Made by a program: the position numbers and the translations under genes | Part shown: positions 32,143 to 42,338 of the stretch, piece by piece | Position numbering within the stretch: the first letter of the stretch is position 1 | Layout of the letters: every line of letters begins with the position of its first letter | Notes under the pieces: model-generated | The model's input: only the letters and a program-made list of their open reading frames with translations | The model's database searches: none | What the model was told of the DNA's origin: nothing | Source: Effrenium voratum | Lineage: Eukaryota > Sar > Dinophyceae > Suessiales > Symbiodiniaceae | DNA: 64,000 bases | Direction: 5' to 3' | Assembly: GCA_963377175.1 (NCBI GenBank) | Contig: CAUJNA010003035.1 | Location: 582,955 to 646,954, forward strand

Positions 32143-32215
32143 GAGGCTGGAAGAACTTGAGCCCGCAACCTCCCACAATTGGGCGTGGGCGCGCTGCCAT
32201 TGCGCTGACAGCCCC
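32143..32215 (-). tRNA. tRNA-Trp(CCA)-like relic
   Basis: Exactly 73 nt on the minus strand. The 7-bp acceptor GGGGCTG/CAGCCTC pairs fully (one G-T). The D-arm is GCGC-AATGGCA-GCGC, followed by G26, an anticodon stem CCCAC/GTGGG and an AGGTT variable region as in eukaryotic tRNA-Trp. The anticodon loop is 8 nt (GCCCAATT) with CCA in place, but U33 is C. The T-stem GCGGG/TCTTC pairs poorly. So it is a pseudogene or the head of a tRNA-derived SINE rather than a working gene. Confidence 0.6.
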
Positions 32216-33133
32216 CGAATTACACACGGCTCACCCTAAAAACTCAATCCGTCAAACTAGAGTTTGCCTGTTGGTGTCCCTTCACCCCCCCCCAGCCCGA
32301 AGAACCAAAGTGCTGCCCCAGAAACTCAGGACCACCCCCTCCGCATACCACGCGGAGGACGGATCTGGATCACGGTTCTTAGGCACCCATTGTGGGAAGC
32401 CCTGCATCTCTTGGCGGACGTTGGGAGGGCAGCAAAAAAAAAAAAATATTAGCAGTTGAGTGGATTTGGATTTCAACCACTAAACCACAACAAGCAAAAT
32501 GTAGAATGTTTCCCAACAACAACCATGATCTGCCCTTTTTGGGAGTTGATCACCCTGTGTATCTGGTTCGCCCGGGTAGGATTTGTCTTGTACCCACTGA
32601 AGAGTGGATCCAGACGTTGAGGAACTCTCTTCCCGACTTTCTGGTTGCTGTCTAAAAGAAAACACACAGACACCAGACACATGTGGCCATGATCTCAGAA
32701 GTAGTTGGCAGTTTGACACCGTACCCACGATGTAGCCCGGTTCTACTAGAAATGGAACCGTGACGTTTCAGCACCTGGAAGGGTGAAGTGGCCTGCTTTC
32801 CCATGCCGCGTTTGTAGCAAGCAGAAGCGAACATGCGCTTTGAACACACGCTTCTCCAAGCAAAACTCTGGTGGACATGATTTGGGTGCCTTTGGGAACT
32901 CACCTTGATTTAAGTCTCCGTTGCTTGGTTGCCGCAACGACCCCCCTGTGCAAAAAGGGCTTAACTTTTTGTGGGTCCAATGGAAAATCCGCTGTTACCA
33001 AAACGTTGAAGTCAGAAGATCCAACCAAATAGCCATATAGTTGTTGGTGATGCGTATAGGTTACACACGAACATCTGAATCAATCCAACAAACTAATCCA
33101 CATGTCTAGGGGGGCATCTGACAGACCGAAGCC

Positions 33134-33430
33134 TCAGGAACCTACTGCTGAGATATACTTTGACCTACAGCCTATTACCCACTCAGAAAGGCAGAATCCA
33201 GAAGTACATGCTTGGGATAAGTTTGATACTTCCGTTTTGGAAACCGAGAATGGATCAGGGGAAACAAACAAAAACATAGCAAGTCCTTTTCCACGACCTG
33301 CAAGGTCCCTGTCACTGTGGCAATTGGCTTCTATGCCATTTCTTTGATTCGAATCTCTGACTGTCACTCTAGGTGTTCCTGCAAGGGCATCACAAACCCC
33401 GCCAAGCCAAACTCGATTTATGACTCTCCA
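33134..33430 (-). CDS. Exon island, unknown protein
   Basis: Open minus frame of about 95 codons: INRVWLGGVCDALAGTPRVT, RDLAGRGKGLAMFLFVSPD, SKTEVSNLSQACTSGFCLSE and CRSKYISAVGS. It follows a family F element, with CCTTGGAG as possible 3' splice site. Natural composition throughout; no known domain seen. Confidence 0.5.
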   Translation of the reverse strand, partial: WRVINRVWLGGVCDALAGTPRVTVRDSNQRNGIEANCHSDRDLAGRGKGLAMFLFVSPDPFSVSKTEVSNLSQACTSGFCLSEWVIGCRSKYISAVGS

Positions 33431-33439
33431 AGGCACGCC

Positions 33440-33545
33440 CGGCGCGTTTTTGGTGTTTTTTTTTGAGGCCTCTCGTTTTTGGGGTCGGTTTCTTGAAGGA
33501 AACCAAATGGACACCACCCATTTTGAAGCAAACCAAACAATGGGT
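33440..33545. mobile_element. Family F element, copy 3 (worn)
   Basis: GGTGTTTTTTTTTGAGGCC, then TTGAAGGAAACCAAATGGAC, with worn ends. Same interior order as 5055-5157. Confidence 0.45.
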
Positions 33546-34077
33546 GCTAAACAAGTCAGCCGGTTTGGTGTGGCAACTTCTGTCGGTGCACAGAAGCCCC
33601 AGGACCGAGGCGGAGCGGGGGACCTCTCAAAACTTGGTCTGATTTGTCCCTGTTGGATTCCCCAAGCCGGGCAAAAACGGGGCTTCCCCGAGGTTCACGA
33701 CTCTCAATCCATCACTCTTTTCTCTGAGTTTCTTGCAACGGTGAGAAAGCCTGGGGCGTGAAACAGGACACACCCAAACACATGGGCCTGGAGGATACCT
33801 GGATCGATTTCGAGAAAGTCAGGTGTGGGAGGGTGTCCGGTATGGCAAAAGTTATGCCACCAAAAGCGTCACCCACAAAAGTGATCAGGATTCCGAAAGG
33901 GGACACACCTATAAATCACCCGGGGCTTCTGCTGAATCCGGGGTTGGTTAACACGTTACGACCTTTGGTTTGCTAGCAAAAATAAAATGCTTTTTGCAGC
34001 CCCCTACTAAAGATGAACAGAACCAAACAAACAACCTAAATCACTTGCCAACGACAGTGAAGAACACAATTCTTAAA

Positions 34078-34165
34078 CTTCCATGTGCTTTTTCGCCCAC
34101 AGGAAAAAATATAGATATTTATTTCCGGTAGCGAAATCGATTCCCTCCAAACATGCCGGTGCTCC
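34078..34165. mobile_element. Family A element, partial copy 4
   Basis: CTTCCATGTGCTTTTTCGCC, then TTTCCGGTAGCGAAATCGAT; the right half is lost. It is closest to the 62.64 kb copy, which also has GAAATCGATTCCC. Confidence 0.55.
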
Positions 34166-34269
34166 GCAAAACATGAGAAATGGAACGACCCTGAACGAAA
34201 AACGATGCAACTGGTGGGTTCCTGACCAAAGCCTGGGTTCATTCAACCACATTCCCTATCGCGCCAAGC

Positions 34270-34392
34270 AAATGGAAGTGGCTCAAAAAAACGGAACCCA
34301 TAGGTACCCAAAACGGCAACTTGGTACAGGGAAACAAAGACTACAACCTGCGTAACCCCTAGCCCTTGAATTTTGAGCCACACCCAAATGGA
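34270..34392. mobile_element. Family G element, copy 2
   Basis: TGGCTCAAAAAAACGGAACC ... GACTACAACCTGCGTAACCC ... TTTTGAGCCACACCCAAATGG. The 9-mer AAATGGAAG is found on both sides, a possible target duplication. Confidence 0.55.
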
Positions 34393-34848
34393 AGTAAAGC
34401 CACCCTCTTCGAGGCCCCCAACACCACGAACTTCACGCGAAGCCCGACGGGCTCGTCTTCCTGCGAGAGTGCGAGAGAGGGGTCCGAAAACTGGCACGGT
34501 CCTGAAACCCCTGCGCAGACTCCAACTTGGCCCACACAAAAGAGGAACTCCTACTTCGCCCACACACGAAAAGGGGCACATGGGAAAAGACCATTTGTTT
34601 TTCTCACTCTGTTCCATACTGAGTCCACTCTAAATAGGTAATTATATATGTATATATGTATATATGAACGTTTTGGGATCGGAGACCGCAGTGCGGATAT
34701 CCGCACCTAGACACCTTCACCCCGGGGATACTGTCTCTGGGAAACGGGACCAGCCTGCCATGGGGCGCCAATCAAGGAAGCCATTGACCGTTTCCGGCCT
34801 GATCCAAAGCGCCATTTCTTGGGGTCTAGTGAGGAGTTGCCTAGTTAC

Positions 34849-35272
34849 TGACTTAGATACTTAGTCAGTTGGTTTATGTTGCTTCCTTACGTGCTTCTTA
34901 CTTACTTTCTTACTTAGCTAGCTAGTTAGTTGTGTTACTGAGTTAGTTCGGACTTGTTCGTTCGGTACTTCCTTGCTTGGATGCCTGGTCAGATAGTTAT
35001 GTTGGTTGGTTGGTTGGTGGGCGGGTGGGTGGGTGGCTGGCTGCCTGGTTGGCTGGTTGGCTGGCTGGCTGGTTGGCTGGTTGGTTGGTTGGTTGGGGGG
35101 CGGGCGGGCGGGTGGGGTCTGGCTGGCTGTGGTTGGTTGGTTGGCGGGTGGGTGGGTCGGTGGCTGGCTTGGTTGGTGGGCGGGCAGGTTGGCTGGTTGG
35201 TTGGTTGGTTGGTGGGCGGGCGGGCGGGTGGGTGGCTGGCTGGCTGGTTGGCTGGCTGGCTGGCTGGCTGGT

Positions 35273-35311
<39 letters not shown>

Positions 35312-35312
35312 T

Positions 35313-35351
<39 letters not shown>

Positions 35352-35497
35352 TTGGTTGGTTGGTTGGTTGGTTTGGTTCATTAGTCAGTCAGTCAGTCAG
35401 TCAGTCAGCCAGCCAGTCAGTCAGTCAGCCAGTCAGTCAGTCAGCCAGTCAGTCAGGCAATCGGTCGGTCGGTCGGTCGTTCGGTCGGTCGGTCGGT
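34849..35497. repeat. Tetranucleotide satellite with changing unit
   Basis: A seeding zone of TTAC/TTAG/GTTA units (34849-34960) leads into about 380 bp of TTGG/CTGG/GTGG/GCGG units (34998-35375), then CAGT/CAGC (35381-35460), then CGGT (35460-35497). The 4-bp spacing appears to be kept through each change of unit. Predicted WLAGWL-type and NQPASQP-type proteins are artefacts. Confidence 0.9.
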
Positions 35498-36077
35498 GCG
35501 TCAGTGGCCCAAGTGGGGGGTTCTTCGTCACTGCTTAGGACGATTGGAGCCATGTCCGAATCTTTTCCAAAGCTTGCGACAATTCCATTGAAGGGGGTCC
35601 TCACCTCAAGGTATCTCAAGAAAAAGTTGTTGAACATAATTTCGTTTATGCTTGCGTCCCGTCAAAGCCATCCAAGGGTTTGCCTATGGAGACAACCCCT
35701 AGATGGGTTTGACATGGTGGCACAGAGCCAAAACAGCCCTCAGGAATTAAACCCCAACCTGACATGTGACATATTTGTCTGCATGCAATAGCATGCATTT
35801 AAAGAAGACTCCCAAATGTATAGTTTAACAGCTGAGAATGAACAATTTGAAGCTTGAAGCGCCAATACTGGGATATATCAGCACTCAGAGCTATTCTCTA
35901 GTACTTTAGCTGGGACAAAGTGGGACACACCGGGTGACCGGCGAGCTTCAGCTTCTTGCAAGTGGCAGTCAAGTTTCAACCTGAAATCACACCTAAATCG
36001 ACAGATTATCATCAGTTACCACGCGTGGTCTCAAGTGGGTGTCACAAAACCAACGAGTCCCCAATCGCTTGCAGACT

Positions 36078-36215
36078 TCTAGGGGTACCTTCCCCATTCT
36101 TTCCAGGGATCCTTCTTTCTAGAAAACCTCCGGAAACTTCGGAAAAACGGATCCGTTTTTTGGAAAGAACGATGGTTGAAAAGAATGGAAAAGGAATCAA
36201 TTCCTAGATTCATGG
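36078..36215. mobile_element. Family H element, copy 2
   Basis: TTCTAGGGGTACCTTCCCC at the left and GGAATCAATTCCTAGATTC at the right, with an inner palindrome CGGAAACTTCGG and GGATCCGTTTTTTGG. The best preserved copy. Confidence 0.6.
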
Positions 36216-36289
36216 GTGGATTCCCTCTAACCAAAGGAATCTTTGCCAAGTCTGGTTCACGGGTCTGGTTCACGGGTCTGCCTCTTTCT

Positions 36290-36430
36290 GCCCCTGGAAG
36301 ACTGCAGACTGCATCCAAGCGTCGCCCAAGTCGGAGCTCAAGTCACCGTCGTGGAACCAGACTCGCCCCGACTTGTGGACGCGAGCATGGCACACGGGCT
36401 CATCAGGCTGGATCCTCCGCTGGCCGCTGG
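36290..36430 (-). CDS. Exon island, unknown protein
   Basis: Minus strand after GCGGCCAG: RRIQPDEPVCHARVHKSGRV, then WFHDGDLSSDLGDAWMQSA. A donor at ATGCAGTCTGCA|GTCTTCC is possible. It lies downstream of the 37451-37520 exon in the same direction, so both could belong to one gene. The VHKSGRVWFHDGD stretch looks like a folded domain but I cannot name it. Confidence 0.6.
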
Positions 36431-37450
36431 CCCCCGAGTGTCTCAAAAAAATTCGGGGACCCCCATAACCCATAACGGTTGGGTTCCATCTGGGTTCCCT
36501 TTAACTCCACTCCAAAAACGGGTAGACCCATCTGAGGAAAAAAGTCGTGTGTATATATATATATATATATGTGCTCACACTGTCTCTAAAATAAGAGGAT
36601 CTGGTACATTTTGAAGTGGAAAGGTAGGCGCTGCGGGGGGGGAGCATATGTATATCTGATTGGCCAAACTCTGAGCACCTGCAAAAAGTTAGACGGTTTG
36701 TTGCTGGTCAGAAGGGAAAACAAAGGAGACCCAAAAGCGCACAAGGGCAAAAAGGTGAGTTTTAAGTATGGCAGTGCTTAGAACGGGTTTGAGAATCTTC
36801 CCAAAGGATTTGGTTCTTGGAATGTTGCCCTTTCTCAAGTTCTTAGAACTCAAAAACAGTTCGTAGGACCGTTCTCAGAAGGCTAGAAGGGGTTCAGCCA
36901 AAAATGCGAATCCTTGAGTCATCATTGAAACCCGGTCTTTAAGAAGTCTGCCTTGCCAAAATCCATGGGATGTACATATACAGCGTGCTACACTACTCTA
37001 ACCCTAATTGGCAAGCAAATCAGAAAGAAGAGGCAGACCCAGATAAGGGACTTTCATCATTGAGCTCGTTTAGCCCCGATTTTTCTTCAACATCGAATTT
37101 GATGACTCAAGCGCTCACCATGGCTCACATGAAGGCCACTGCTTCCAGACAAGGCCGAGAAGACTTAAAAAGTTCAGAGGGTGAGCTAAGTGTGGCAATG
37201 TGTTGCAATCATAATAGTTAACCAACCGGAAAGCCGGACAGAGAAAGGAAAAAGATATAATGGGTGCAAACCCAAATTCCGGCAGGTTGGCCCAAACATC
37301 AATCTACTTTACTTTGCGCGAAGAAACCAAATGAATACCTCACTTGTTGGGGTTCACCAAATTCTGAAAAAAAGAAAGAAAAAAAAGAAGAAAACAAACA
37401 TCAAGCAAAAAGGGATTCAAGGAGGCTGTCACGGAACCATCGGTCGGTAC

Positions 37451-37520
37451 CTGTTCCGGGGCCGTGCCAAGGTGCCAGCCCTCGCCGTCTTGAGCATTCC
37501 ACTCGAAGATCATGCCGGTC
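37451..37520 (-). CDS. Small exon with clean splice borders
   Basis: 70 nt between CGCGTGAG (3' splice site) and GAACAG|GTACCG. It reads TGMIFEWNAQDGEGWHLG then TAPEQ. Rich in aromatic and acidic residues. Unknown family. Confidence 0.6.
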
Positions 37521-37763
37521 CTCACGCGAAAAAATGTGCGCCACTGGGGGCCGGAGGGCGGAAGTTTTACAGCTCAAAGGTTCGATACCAGGTCTGCCAA
37601 AGGCTCCATTCCGTTGGGTACCGCAAAGGAGACGTAAAGGGATGCCCCTGGGGACATCAATTGGGGTAGCCTCTCCAATGTTGGACAGAGGGCGGCCCTG
37701 TGCCATTACAAAGGACAACCTCTTGGCAAGCCTTGTCATTGGATCAGTTCTCTCTACCCAGAT

Positions 37764-37826
37764 CTAGGTCCTCCAGTGGAGAGGTTAGAGCCTTTTTTCG
37801 GTTGTCTATTTTAGTAGGGCACCTAG
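37764..37826. mobile_element. Family C element, internally deleted (63 bp)
   Basis: CTAGGTCCTCCAGTGGAGAG, GTTGTCTATTTTAGTAGGGC, ACCTAG. The 4-bp flanks (AGAT/CTGG) do not match. Confidence 0.65.
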
Positions 37827-37849
37827 CTGGGACCTTGAGATGGACAAGG

Positions 37850-38190
37850 TTCAGCCCCTAGCCCTGAACCCCTATCGCCTCCACCCGAAAAACGACGATT
37901 CCGCCATCTCTCCTGGGGTTCTCCGGCCAGTCCACCAGCTGCTTCCGCGGCCGGCCGTTCCTATCCCGGAGCCTGGGCGCGGCATTTGCGGTTTAAGACT
38001 CAACTCATCCCATGGGCTCGTCAGCTAGGTCCAGTAGAGAGCTTAGGAGAAAGGTACCAACTTTTTTCGCTTTTGTCTATTTTAGTAGGGGAACCGAATC
38101 TCCCAACCAAAAAAGGGGGAGAAAGGGCACTACTGGGAAACCTAGTCAGTGTTGCCAGCGAAGCATCGGCTCCGAGACTAACCCAAACGC
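37850..38190 (-). CDS. Two exons joined across a family C element
   Basis: With the element at 38025-38145 and one TCAG copy removed, the minus strand reads GADASLATLTSPWDELSLKP, then QMPRPGSGIGTAGRGSS, WWTGRRTPGEMAESSFFGW and a TAG near 37873. The other two minus frames carry stops near the junction, so this is the only frame that works. The intron written this way is CT...AG or GA...CT, not GT-AG. The plus strand is also open across the empty site. Confidence 0.5.
38021..38149. mobile_element. Family C introner-like element, copy 4
   Basis: 121-bp element 38025-38145, CTAGGTCCAG ... GGGAAACCTAG, with perfect TCAG duplication (38021-38024, 38146-38149). Shares GGGGAACCGAATCTCCCAAC with the 40.6 kb copy. 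Confidence 0.85.
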
Positions 38191-38758
38191 GCAGACCATT
38201 ATGTGAGCCTCACAACCAAAAACCGGTGCAAAAATGGGTCTACCCAGAAGCATGTAAGGACTTAAGAAGCCGGATCTCCGCAGCTATTTATGGGTTTTTT
38301 TGGCTCGTCCTTTACGAAGCTTCATCTACCCGAATCGGTTTTGAGCACGTGGCTTGGCCTTGAAAGCCCAGGCCGGCCGGGCCTTGGGGGCTGAAAACAT
38401 GTCAGGAAGCCAGGACCTTCTGCTTCCAACTGTAAAACTGGACACTCTGAAAAACCATCATGGAAGGGAGGTCCCGCAAAAAGCAAGCTCCACAGCTTGT
38501 CAGCTTCCATTGTAATCCCCAAAAACATGACGAACACCGCCCAAATCGACCGACTAGCCCTTAAAGGACAAAAAATAGGAATGTGACACTAACTCCTTGA
38601 TCTTTTTGAGCTAAATCCCATCTCAGGACATCGAGCGCCATCTAGGTTGACCCTGGTGTACCATGCAACAAGCCTCTTGCAGGGCCCTATTCTGTCGGGT
38701 GCCATGGGATGGAGGCTGCCCTGCACACAAAGCTTATAGCTTTTGCAAGTTGGGAAAA

Positions 38759-38780
38759 CACACACACACACACACACACA
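38759..38780. repeat. (CA)n microsatellite
   Basis: About eleven CA repeats in an otherwise unremarkable intron-like stretch. Confidence 0.9.
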
Positions 38781-39223
38781 TGTTTCCCCAGGCTAACGAT
38801 CCAACCCAGTGGCCAAGGGGAAAAACAGTTGCTTGTTTTTGTTGGTTGATGTTGAAGCGGTTTACCCCCTCCAAAAAAAGAGTAAGAAAAGGAATGCAAC
38901 CCACTGGAGACTCGGAGGTCTGGGGTGGGTTCCAGTGGAATTCGTGGTCAACGCTCAGCCCTACTCCGGGACTTACATCTTTACCATCATCATGTTGGCT
39001 TCAGGCAAAGATATTCCCACGCGAAAATAGTCGGAAGCAACCATTTCAGTCATAGTCTGTTACTCGACAATTTCCTTGGAGGCATTTGAGGAAATTCCTA
39101 TGGTTATCAGGGGCCCCCCAAACAGGGAACCCCCCAAAAAGGAACCCTATTTGCCACCAATATGCCTCATTAGTCGCTATTGGCCCCTACTGGGATTGGG
39201 GAATCGGCGGCCCTTGACAACCA

Positions 39224-39400
39224 TACTGTGGATGGTAAAATCATGGCTGAAACCGTTGTTGATTGGTATTTACAGGGGACCCGCCAGAAACCAGGCTTTC
39301 TTAACGGTGCTGCGAAATGGATTTTGCGTCCATCAATAGCATTCAGCTCCAAAACCTGCCAGTACCGTCCTGCGAAATGGATTTCGCCACCATCCACAGG
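39224..39400. mobile_element. Family E element, copy 3, with doubled end
   Basis: Starts TACTGTGGATGG. Two successive right ends are present: GCTGCGAAATGGATTTTGCG at 39310 and CTGCGAAATGGATTTCGCC at 39370, the second completed by CCATCCACAG. Looks like a partial internal duplication. Confidence 0.6.
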
Positions 39401-39405
39401 ATCAC

Positions 39406-39531
39406 TACCCGCTCATAGGTGTCCTTTTTGGGAAACTAGATTGGTTTTTCTGGTAGTTGATCGAACCACCAGGCAAACCAGGAATCGCCCCTCTATTTTC
39501 AACCAAAACCAAAAAAGGACACCTACCCGCT
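39406..39531. mobile_element. Family B element, copy 4, with 4-bp terminal loss
   Basis: 110-bp element 39414-39523 flanked by perfect TACCCGCT (39406-39413, 39524-39531). The right end lacks the terminal TATG. In minus orientation this loss creates TAG|GTGTCC, and the intron can then be written GT-AG with exact restoration of the target site. Confidence 0.85.
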
Positions 39532-39709
39532 GCTCCTGACCGAGGCGCCCCATCTTCCGCTCCTCCCGCGCGTTGGGCGGTCGCACCAGCAGCCGCGGCC
39601 GCCGCACCGCCCGCGGGCGCGGCCGCTTCTGGCCCTTCCGCCGGCTCCGGCTCCGCTCCCGGCGCTCCCGGCGCTCCCGGCGGCCCCGGCCCCGCGCCTT
39701 TGGCTGGTC
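39523..39709 (-). CDS. Arg-rich exon, RS-like
   Basis: 187-nt minus-strand exon after TTTGCATCGCAG, reading DQPKARGRGRRERRERRER, SRSRRKGQKRPRPRAVRRP then LVRPPNAREERKMGRLGQEQ. It ends GGGTAG|GTGTCC at the family B border. The Arg/Ser-Arg content recalls disordered RNA-binding tails, which is only a composition match. The plus strand gives Ala/Pro-rich sequence and is the alternative. Confidence 0.5.
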
Positions 39710-39775
39710 CTGCGATGCAAAGGCGCGGTCAGTCATCACAAGTGGAAGCTTCATCAACATGGATTGAACGCAATA

Positions 39776-39776
39776 C

Positions 39777-39814
<38 letters not shown>

Positions 39815-39884
39815 CCATGCAATGATGTGTCTTTACACATGCGTGCGTGCGTTGTGAATATGTAACATATATATCTATATATAT

Positions 39885-39922
<38 letters not shown>

Positions 39923-39932
39923 GCACGTAAAT
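39776..39932. repeat. (TA)n and (TG)n microsatellite cluster
   Basis: Several TATATA runs with a GT run at 39792-39814, continuing to about 39932. Similar short TA runs lie at 36550-36570, 45315-45331 and 47247-47290. Confidence 0.9.
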
Positions 39933-40295
39933 GTATGCTGATGTGTAGCACACATGTTTAATGTGTATTAACCAACATGCACATGCAACATCTGCACAAT
40001 CACTGGTTGTTGCATGCCGTATTGCACACATCCATATGATACATGTATGTGTGCACATGTATTTACATGATTCCTCCTCGCGGGTGGCAGCACACTACTC
40101 CTCATCACTATACATTGTGCGCGGTTTACAGATAACTATCCAAGGTGACTCAGTGGCTTACTCACTTCCAAGCCGTTTGCAAAACGGTTTTGTGAATCAC
40201 TTGCCCTTGCTTTCACACCCGAGGTAGATTAAGGGAATGTCCAATTTTACAGGCTACCGTTCCCCTACTTCGCGGGAAACTGCCCTGCTCCAGGG

Positions 40296-40619
40296 TCAGC
40301 ATTTCTGGCTGCAACCCTGTCCTTTCCTGGTTGCAACTGGGTTAAAGCACCCGGTTGCAGCGAAACCAATGGTACATGCGAAAGGCGTCTTGTGTTCAAG
40401 AAGAGTCATGATCAGAACGAACCACAAAAAGAATGGCAAACACATTGCCAAACACCTGCTCTGGTCACAAGTTGCTTTTTGGCCGCGCGATTCAAAAGCA
40501 CAGCTTTTCATGGGGCATCCTTCATTTGCATCGACCTTGAAACGACAAATCCACAAGAACCAAGCTGAATCCAGGCCCAGGCTCCGATGCACTTGGAGGA
40601 GCCGTCTAAAGCTGCCTCC
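40296..40619 (-). CDS. Exon after a family C element
   Basis: The minus frame opens directly at the element's CCTAG end (40619) with GGSFRRLLQVHRSLGLDSAW, then FKVDANEGCPMKSCAFESRG and a hydrophobic run MCLPFFLWFVLIM that could be a membrane segment. The plus strand is open too (KNGKHIAKHLLWSQVAFW), so the strand is a judgement based on the AG border. Confidence 0.4.
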   Translation of the reverse strand, partial: GGSFRRLLQVHRSLGLDSAWFLWICRFKVDANEGCPMKSCAFESRGQKATCDQSRCLAMCLPFFLWFVLIMTLLEHKTPFACTIGFAATGCFNPVATRKGQGCSQKC

Positions 40620-40747
40620 CTAGGTCCAGACTTGAGAGGTTAGAATCAGTTGGGACCCGATTTGTTTCTCGGTTTTGTCTATTTTAGTAGGGGAACCGAA
40701 TCTCCCAACCAAAAAAGGGTGAGAAAGGGCACTACTGGGGGACCTGG
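40620..40747. mobile_element. Family C element, copy 5
   Basis: CTAGGTCCAGACTTGAGAGG ... GGGCACTACTGGGGGACCTGG. The right end has CTGG in place of CTAG, and no 4-bp duplication is left. Confidence 0.75.
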
Positions 40748-41269
40748 CAATTTCGCGGCAAAGGGGCGTTGCCAAGCAACAAACAACCTGCCAGGAAGAG
40801 CCTGCCAGCCTCACGTCCAGTGACCCTGAGTCTCCATGCGGGGTTTTATCCCCGTTGCCCAAAAAAAGAGCTTCCCTAAAAACCCAAACAAAAAGGGGAA
40901 CGTCAACAACTCCCCCAAAAGAGGGGTAACTCCTTACCCAAAACGGAGACAACGAAGAAAGGCGTCCCTTCAGTGATACGAAAGGAATGCGTCACACGTC
41001 AACCCTGTTGATCTCGCAGAAGGCAGTCGACTTGTCGTCTATGGGAAGGAATACTCAATTCTCAGTGTTTCGATCGAGAGTCTTCGAGACGAGGGCGGCC
41101 ACCCAAAACCGCATCCCCCACAAAGATCTGCATGAATTACCCTTCCTCCCACTAACATAGCATTTGCACCAGGATACCTGGCAGACCAATTTCCTCTTCA
41201 AGGGAGCCTATGTCAGGTGCCATGCTAGTGGGACGGAGGGTATAGCAATTCACCCTCTAAAAACTCAAA

Positions 41270-41500
41270 AGCCACTCTTGGTCCGAGTTCCCGCCTCCGA
41301 GCGCGCGCGGGACATGGGCGGCGGGTGGTTCGGCGGCCGCGGAGCCCTCGCCGCCGGCCGCTCCGCGCTCGGCTCGTCTACGGCGGCCTCCGCCTCCGCC
41401 TCCGCCTCCGCCTCCGCCTCGCAAAAACGGCGCTGGACGGGTTCCAGGACCCCACGGGGCCGGGACGCTGGGAACCGTCTTCCCTTGTGCACGGAACAAC
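41270..41500 (-). CDS. Possible exon with (AE)n repeat
   Basis: Minus frame RRFCEAEAEAEAEAEAAVDE then PSAERPAARAPRPPNHPPP. The GGCGGA hexamer repeat (41388-41420) codes for alternating Ala-Glu. Composition suggests a disordered linker; borders are not settled. Confidence 0.4.
41388..41420. repeat. (CTCCGC)n hexanucleotide repeat
   Basis: Five to six perfect CTCCGC units. Length is a multiple of three, in frame with the Ala-Glu run on the minus strand. Confidence 0.85.
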
Positions 41501-42233
41501 TCGCAGAAAAAAGGCGAGGGTTTGGGGGTTCCCAGTTGTTCCGTGGACAAGGGACAGAGGCAGGGAACGGTCTTCCCAGTTTGCGCTATTGCAACCGACT
41601 TTTGTAGATGCGTGTTCACTCAAGTTTACAACGATGTCCAAAAGATGAGAAAGTTGGCGGGCGAAGATTGTGCGCCAACCTCAAGGTGTCACTCTCCGGA
41701 AGAGGACGTATTCTTCGCTCCAAGCCAAGGATGACCCTCCGGTAGAAACGCGGCTTGGGTTCCTCAAGTTCCCCGACCAAATCTCTAGGTTGCCTGCTAT
41801 GAGTCTTTGGAGCAACACTTAGTCTTCAAAGGCTTTGGGGGTGTGCATCGGTTTTTTCGGATCCAAAGACCACCTAGTTGTAGAAGTGATACCAGTCCTT
41901 CGGTTTTACCACACATATCTCCAGGAGATCACTGCAGGTGCATTTGGATTACTCCGGAGAATACCAAATCAAAGGGGAGCTCCCCCGACTCCTCATATTC
42001 CGAGTGAATTGTCAGGTCTTGCCGCCTGGAGCGTCCAGAGGTACCCCATGGCCCTCCCCAGTTGCTACCCTACGGCTCTTGGCGTGACAAGCATCCAACA
42101 AATTGTCTCCGCATGAAATATCAATTTGAGCTGCCGCCAAAATCCTTACGCGCGAAATTTTGTTAGTGGTAGCTCATTGGTTCTTGTTATTCTTCTGTGC
42201 TTGCAGTACCTGCCATGCCACAACATAAACCTG

Positions 42234-42338
42234 GGCTGCCCTCAGATCCCCCGCTAAAAGTTTAACTTTTAGTGGGTCAATTGGAAACTACCACTACACT
42301 CTAAAAGAATAAAAAGCTGAGGGGATGGCTGGGAGCCA
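42234..42338. mobile_element. Family D element, copy 4
   Basis: GGGCTGCCCTCAGATCCCCC, the hairpin CTAAAAGTT-T-AACTTTTAG, TGGGTCAATTGGAAA and GCTGAGGGGATGGCTGGGAG. Confidence 0.7.

Noticed and set aside
34954..35791. Long plus and minus open frames of W/G/L or N/Q/P/S repeats
   Set aside because: They follow from a tetranucleotide satellite that stays open in several frames.
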